DNA of 64,000 bases from an uncultured Holophaga sp. (lineage in GTDB: Bacteria; Acidobacteriota; Holophagae; Holophagales; Holophagaceae). The DNA lies in contig NZ_OY781925.1 of the NCBI RefSeq assembly GCF_963677305.1, forward strand, positions 2,814,783 through 2,878,782, given 5' to 3'. The notes under the pieces are model-generated. The model searched no databases. It was not told the origin of the DNA and saw only the letters and a program-made list of their open reading frames with translations. Position numbers and translations under genes: made by a program. Positions 60,373 through 64,000 of the stretch are shown here, piece by piece. Numbering within the stretch: position 1 is the first letter of the stretch; each line of letters opens with the position of its first letter.

Positions 60373-60402
60373 AGGCTAATGGGCCCGGGAAGGGCCTGTC
60401 AA
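60373..60402 (-). promoter_or_regulatory. Probable promoter of the aromatic operon
   Basis: On the minus strand a consensus TTGACA (60397-60402) is followed after 18 bases by TAGCCT (60373-60378), a weak -10. Transcription would begin just ahead of the leader peptide, in the gap after the EAL-GGDEF gene stop. Confidence 0.45.
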
Positions 60403-60408
60403 GCGCTC

Positions 60409-62205
60409 TCAGGCCATCCGGCGGACTCGGGCGGGGGTGGCGGGCGCCCGCCGCTCCACGAAGAGGCTGCTGCCGGGCATCCGCTTGGCCTCCCGCTTTG
60501 CGGAGCTGGCGGCACTGGAGATCTCGTGGTGACCGGGATAGGCCCCTGGTGTCACCGGGAGGATGCCGATGGAGAGGCTGAGGAGGGGGTGGAAGACCAT
60601 GCATCCCTGGCGGTCATCGCTCCAGTAGCCCCCCTCCGCCAACTCGGCGGGATCGAAGAAGCGGCTCCGCCCGGCCTCGAAGTCCTCCACCACCCGGAGA
60701 CAGCGCTCCTGGGCGTCCGGACTCCGGCAGATCAGGATGAAGTCATCCCCCCCGATGTGCCCCACGAAGTCGAGCCCGGGATCGGCAGCCCGCTCCAGGA
60801 GCTTGCCGGTCCAGTGGATGACCTCGTCCCCCCGGCGGAAGCCATAGACATCGTTGTAGGGCTTGAAGTGGTCCAGGTCGCCATAGCAGACCGTGAAGGG
60901 CACCCGCTGCGCGATGAGCTCCTCCAGTCGCTCACTGATGGGGACGTTCCCCGGGAGCCCCGTGAGGGGGTTGGCATAGCGGGCGGCGTGGATCTGCATC
61001 TGGGTGATCTCGCGCATGAGATCGTGACCGCTGCCCATGCCCATGTACCGCCCCTGATAGGTCAGGATGAAGCCATGGAGGATGTGGCGGGGATCGGACT
61101 CCACCATCATGCGGCTCAGGTCATGCAGGCCCGTTCCCTGGTCCACCACCAGGATGTTCCGCTCCATGAGGCTCTCGCAGCCCTTTTTGCCGTACAGCTC
61201 CCGCATGAAAGGCCGGGCCATGGTATCCATGAAGAGATGGCGGTTGATGAGCCCGACAGGAAGGCCGTTCTGCACAATGGGAATGGTCTGGAGCTCGGGG
61301 CTCCGGGTGAAGCGCCCGCTCAGCTCCCCCACAGGCGTGTCCGGTGACTCGGGGGGGACCTCCTGGAGGAGCTTGACCGCTGTGACACGGGACTGGCTGA
61401 TCCAGCTCACATCCTCAAAGCCCTTCCGCCTCTCCCGACAGACGCGAAGCACCTCCGGCGAGACCGTCTGCAGCGGGCTGGGGTGGGGACGTCCGGTGAA
61501 GTAGCCCTGGACGAAGTCCAGCTCCAAGTCCCTCACCACCACCAGGTCCGCTTCCAGCTCCACCCCTTCCGCCACCACCTGGGCACCGGTCTGCCGGGCG
61601 ATGTCCCGGAGGGACTTCAGGAACTGGAGCTTGACGGGGTCAGAGCTGGCCCCATAAATGAAATGTTTATCTATTTTAACATAGTCCGGCCCGGTCTCGG
61701 ACCAGAGCCTCAGGCTCGAAAAGCCCTCTCCGAGATCATCCAGGGCCACCCTGAAGCCCATGCCCTTGAGAGCGGCGACAGCCTCCCGGATGGCCACATA
61801 GTCTGTGAAGGGCTGGCCCTCGGTGAGCTCGATGACAATCTGGGCGGGGGAGATGCCCAGTTCCTCCAGCTCCCGGGGGTGGATGAGGTCGCGCACCAGG
61901 GAGCGGTAGAGGGAGTCCGCGCTGACATTGAGAAAAAGCCTCTGCCCCAGTCCGTTCTCCATGGCGGCCTTGACCAGGGTGCGACAGCAGGCAGCCTCCA
62001 GGCGGAAGGCCAGCCCCAGGCGCCGGGCGGTCCGGAAGAGGTTCAGGGGGGACTGCAGCACACTGTCCGAGGGCCCCCGGATGAGCCCCTCGAAGCCATG
62101 GATGCTCCCATCCTTCAGGTTCAGGATGGGCTGGAAGTTGGCCTGGAGCCGCCCTCGGCCGAGGATGTCCTGCAGTTCGAGATGCAGGTCTTCCAGCGGG
62201 GCCAT
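60409..62205 (-). CDS. EAL-CBS-GGDEF cyclic-di-GMP protein
   Basis: A ~598-residue protein with c-di-GMP phosphodiesterase and diguanylate cyclase-type domains. EAL (~10-260): the signature reads EGL in HGFEGLIRG, and other metal residues are kept (FLNVSADS, IVIELTEGQ, VALDDLGEGFSS, YVKIDK, VVAEGVE), so it should be active. A CBS pair (~280-390) follows. GGDEF (~420-580) reads GGDDF in HIGGDDFILI, with GDLDHFKPYND intact. The ATG at 62205 has AGGAGG six bases upstream; an ATG at 62241 with GAGGGAAG is an alternative. It follows siaC by 48 bases and takes the position of SiaD. Confidence 0.88.
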   Translation of the reverse strand: MAPLEDLHLELQDILGRGRLQANFQPILNLKDGSIHGFEGLIRGPSDSVLQSPLNLFRTARRLGLAFRLEAACCRTLVKAAMENGLGQRLFLNVSADSLYRSLVRDLIHPRELEELGISPAQIVIELTEGQPFTDYVAIREAVAALKGMGFRVALDDLGEGFSSLRLWSETGPDYVKIDKHFIYGASSDPVKLQFLKSLRDIARQTGAQVVAEGVELEADLVVVRDLELDFVQGYFTGRPHPSPLQTVSPEVLRVCRERRKGFEDVSWISQSRVTAVKLLQEVPPESPDTPVGELSGRFTRSPELQTIPIVQNGLPVGLINRHLFMDTMARPFMRELYGKKGCESLMERNILVVDQGTGLHDLSRMMVESDPRHILHGFILTYQGRYMGMGSGHDLMREITQMQIHAARYANPLTGLPGNVPISERLEELIAQRVPFTVCYGDLDHFKPYNDVYGFRRGDEVIHWTGKLLERAADPGLDFVGHIGGDDFILICRSPDAQERCLRVVEDFEAGRSRFFDPAELAEGGYWSDDRQGCMVFHPLLSLSIGILPVTPGAYPGHHEISSAASSAKREAKRMPGSSLFVERRAPATPARVRRMA

Positions 62206-62253
62206 GAGTTCCTCCTGTGCGCGGGGCACGACTGCGAGCATTGCGATCTTCCC

Positions 62254-62646
62254 TCAACCCACCGACTCGAGTGGACACTCCCGGTAATCCAGGAAGCCCA
62301 TGTCCTCAGCCAGATCCTGGCCCAGTTCCTGGAGGGCGTCGTCCTCGGCGTCGAAGACCCACTCCACGGTCACGCTCGCCCCGGTGGTGGCCGCGGCGTC
62401 CAGCAGCTTGAAGATCTGCCGGAAGGCCTTGGTGGCCGCACTGTTGACGTACTTCAGATGGATGGTGGCAGTGAAGCTGCCGCTGCCCAGATCGTCCAGG
62501 TGATCCTTGAGGGCCTGGAAGAGGGGCGCGAAGAAGATCAGGGGGTTCTCGGGGTAGCACTCGCCAGCGATGCTGAGGCGGTGTTCGGCCCCCAGGAGGG
62601 TGACCTCGGGGGTCATGGAGGTGGCAGGGGAGTGGAAGGTGCGCAT
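62254..62646 (-). CDS. siaC: SiaC-like regulatory phosphoprotein (DUF1987)
   Basis: A 130-residue single-domain protein. It has the DUF1987 layout: SIAGECYPENPLIFFAPLFQAL, then the phosphosite strand IHLKYVNSAATKAFRQIF, and a late VTVEWVFDAEDDALQELGQDLAEDM. In Pseudomonas aeruginosa SiaC is phosphorylated by SiaB at a Thr in the matching NTSSxK segment, dephosphorylated by SiaA, and when unphosphorylated activates SiaD. The candidate acceptors here are the Ser or Thr of NSAATK. GAGGACACC precedes the ATG. Confidence 0.88.
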   Translation of the reverse strand: MRTFHSPATSMTPEVTLLGAEHRLSIAGECYPENPLIFFAPLFQALKDHLDDLGSGSFTATIHLKYVNSAATKAFRQIFKLLDAAATTGASVTVEWVFDAEDDALQELGQDLAEDMGFLDYRECPLESVG

Positions 62647-62663
62647 GGTGTCCTCAGAACCGG

Positions 62664-63233
62664 TCAGACGACCGCCTTGATGATGAAGAAGGCCCTGGCC
62701 CCCTGGGAGGCCGGGTCGGAGGCGAAGGAGAACTCGATGGGAGACTTGCTGTCCCGGGCGATGGTCAGCAGGCCGAGGCCCGCACCGCGGCTCACCCCGT
62801 CCTGGACGGCATGCTCGTCGTTGGCCACCTGCTGCCTGTACCGCTGCTTGATCTCTGGAAGGCTGAGACTCCGGAGCTCTCCGAGCTTGGCGGAGATGCG
62901 GGGGATGTACTCCACATCCACCAGGTTGCCGCAGACAATCCAGTAGTCGCTTCCATCCTGGCCCAGGGCCAGGGAGGCTCGCTTGTGGTCTGCAGCCTGG
63001 GCGGCCTCGCCCTCATCGGGCGCCGCATAGTGGATGACGTTCTGGGCCATCTCGATGAAGGTGCTGAAGAGCTTGCGGCGGATCGGTCCGGCCACGCCCT
63101 CGACCTCCAGACGGTGGCGCAGGGCCTCTCCGAGGGCCGCCATGATGGTCTGGTTCAGGTCACCGCAGAAGTAGTAGAGAACCCCGGCCTCGCGGGCCTG
63201 GCCCTGGAAGCGCTCGAACTGTTCGATGTTCAC
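62664..63233 (-). CDS. siaB: SiaB-family protein kinase
   Basis: A 189-residue GHKL-fold protein kinase that would phosphorylate SiaC. It has an N box-like ELxxN motif in FSTFIEMAQNVIHYA and a later G box-like GVSRGAGLGLLTIARDS. It matches the SiaB/DUF6272 family length and order. The ATG at 63233 overlaps the siaA stop by four bases and siaC starts 17 bases later, so the three genes are translationally linked. Confidence 0.88.
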   Translation of the reverse strand: MNIEQFERFQGQAREAGVLYYFCGDLNQTIMAALGEALRHRLEVEGVAGPIRRKLFSTFIEMAQNVIHYAAPDEGEAAQAADHKRASLALGQDGSDYWIVCGNLVDVEYIPRISAKLGELRSLSLPEIKQRYRQQVANDEHAVQDGVSRGAGLGLLTIARDSKSPIEFSFASDPASQGARAFFIIKAVV

Positions 63234-64000
63234 GGGTGGATCTCCGGAGTGAAGGCCAGAAGGGTCACATCATCGCGACGGGGTTGCTCCCCCTGCCACT
63301 CGGCGAAGAAGGACTGGAAGTGCATCCCGATCTCCCGGGCGGCATGGGTGGCCTGCCCCGCGAACCACTCCCCCAGACGGCGGCGCCCCAGGGCGATGCT
63401 CTTCGGCCCCCCCAGCTGGTCGGTGACCCCGTCCGTGAAGAGCAGGAGCCGGGTTCCCGCTCCCAGGGCCACGGAGCGGGTGGCCCAGGCCTGCTCATCC
63501 GGAGTGTCCACGTACCCGATGCCGGCCCGCTCCCCCTCGCAGTGCCGGAGTTCCCCCTCCCCCGCCAGGAGGATGGAGAGCCGGGCGCTGGCGTAGGTCA
63601 TCACGCCGCCGTCAGGACTGAGCAGGAAGCAGAGGGCGTCCATACCGTCATCGGAGCGGGACTCTCCGTCCTTGCGGCTCGACTGCCCCTGGGCCAGGAC
63701 CTGCTTGATGTAGCGGTTGAGGTCCCCCAGCACCTGGCCGGGGTCCACGGGACCCCCCTCGCGGGAGATCCGCTGCTCCAGGAAGGAGAGGGCGATGAGG
63801 GTCATGAAGGCCCCGGGGACCCCGTGGCCGGTGCAGTCCACCAGAGCACCGAAGAGCCCCTGGGGCAGACGCCGGAAGAAGTAGCAGTCACCTCCCACCA
63901 CATCCCGGGGTTGCCAGACCAGGCCGTGGTCCGGCAAGCTGGCCGTGATGTCCTCCAGAGAGCTGCGGAGGTGGGAACGCTGGATGGTGCTGGCGTATTC
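63230..64000 (-). CDS. siaA: SiaA-like PP2C/SpoIIE phosphatase, 5' part outside window
   Basis: The C-terminal 256 residues of a PP2C-type serine/threonine phosphatase, cut by the right edge. It has WQPRDVVGGDCYFFRRL (metal Asp), ALVDCTGHGVPGAFMTL, the acidic DDGMDALCFLL, LLLFTDGVTDQLGG and a final DDVTLLAF with the last metal Asp. This is the SiaA phosphatase domain; any N-terminal membrane sensor or HAMP region lies beyond 64000. It would dephosphorylate SiaC. Confidence 0.88.
   Translation of the reverse strand, partial: EYASTIQRSHLRSSLEDITASLPDHGLVWQPRDVVGGDCYFFRRLPQGLFGALVDCTGHGVPGAFMTLIALSFLEQRISREGGPVDPGQVLGDLNRYIKQVLAQGQSSRKDGESRSDDGMDALCFLLSPDGGVMTYASARLSILLAGEGELRHCEGERAGIGYVDTPDEQAWATRSVALGAGTRLLLFTDGVTDQLGGPKSIALGRRRLGEWFAGQATHAAREIGMHFQSFFAEWQGEQPRRDDVTLLAFTPEIHP

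Overview
This is a gene-dense, GC-rich stretch of a bacterial chromosome with no rRNA, tRNA, insertion sequence, phage or CRISPR array that I can see. Gene content (Ni uptake and hydrogenase maturation, a corrinoid-type MtaA/UroD methyltransferase, acylated arginine biosynthesis, SiaABC signalling, and the CxxCKKIRDDxGYW cysteine module) fits an anaerobic or facultative member of the Holophagae (Acidobacteriota, Holophaga/Geothrix type). That assignment is an inference from gene content; no marker was compared with a database. Both edges cut genes: hypF on the left and a siaA-like phosphatase on the right.

Layout. 1-7.8 kb: hypF-hypB, ogt, a SulP transporter, and a cbiM-cbiQ-cbiO (NikMQO-type) transporter divergent from nikR; together a nickel supply and regulation block. 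7.9-10.6 kb: ffh-rpsP-khpA-rimM, ended by a strong terminator. 11.0-20.7 kb: a tightly overlapping minus-strand arginine operon argD-argF'-argB-argE'-argH-argG-orfX-argC, divergent from argR, with AT-rich ARG-box-like sequences between. The carbamoyltransferase is of the N-acyl-ornithine class, so the pathway runs through acyl-citrulline. orfX is an unassigned P-loop protein inside the operon. 20.8-26.7 kb: a B12-type radical SAM protein, ybaK, a membrane histidine kinase, greA and clpX. 27-30 kb: a Tat-exported metallophosphoesterase followed directly by tatA and tatC. 30-41 kb: transporters, an AraC/SDR/AKR/cupin-CMD redox set, an amidohydrolase and Lon. 41.5-45 kb: a 1185-residue lipoprotein with six Ig-like domains around a phytase-like domain. 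45-50.7 kb: a dehydrogenase, tcdA, a thioredoxin-fold protein, and a TonB receptor overlapping a ZIP transporter. 50.7-60.4 kb: aroC, an MtaA/UroD-type methyltransferase with a structured leader, gdhA, and an aromatic operon. 60.4-64 kb: an EAL-CBS-GGDEF protein downstream of siaC, siaB and siaA.

Most notable. (1) The aromatic operon starts with a chorismate mutase-prephenate dehydratase-ACT-DAHP synthase fusion. It is preceded by a 23-residue leader peptide with five Phe codons, a pause hairpin, a terminator and a pairable antiterminator, i.e. a phenylalanine attenuator that would govern the fusion, an aminotransferase, aroB and aroA together. (2) A SiaABC partner-switch module is coupled to a hybrid c-di-GMP enzyme instead of the simple GGDEF protein SiaD. 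(3) The arginine operon contains an unknown P-loop protein and an acylornithine carbamoyltransferase whose acyl-specificity position is serine, neither the Glu of the acetyl nor the Pro of the succinyl enzymes. (4) The methyltransferase gene has a 5' leader with an internal terminator-like hairpin that I cannot match to a known riboswitch.
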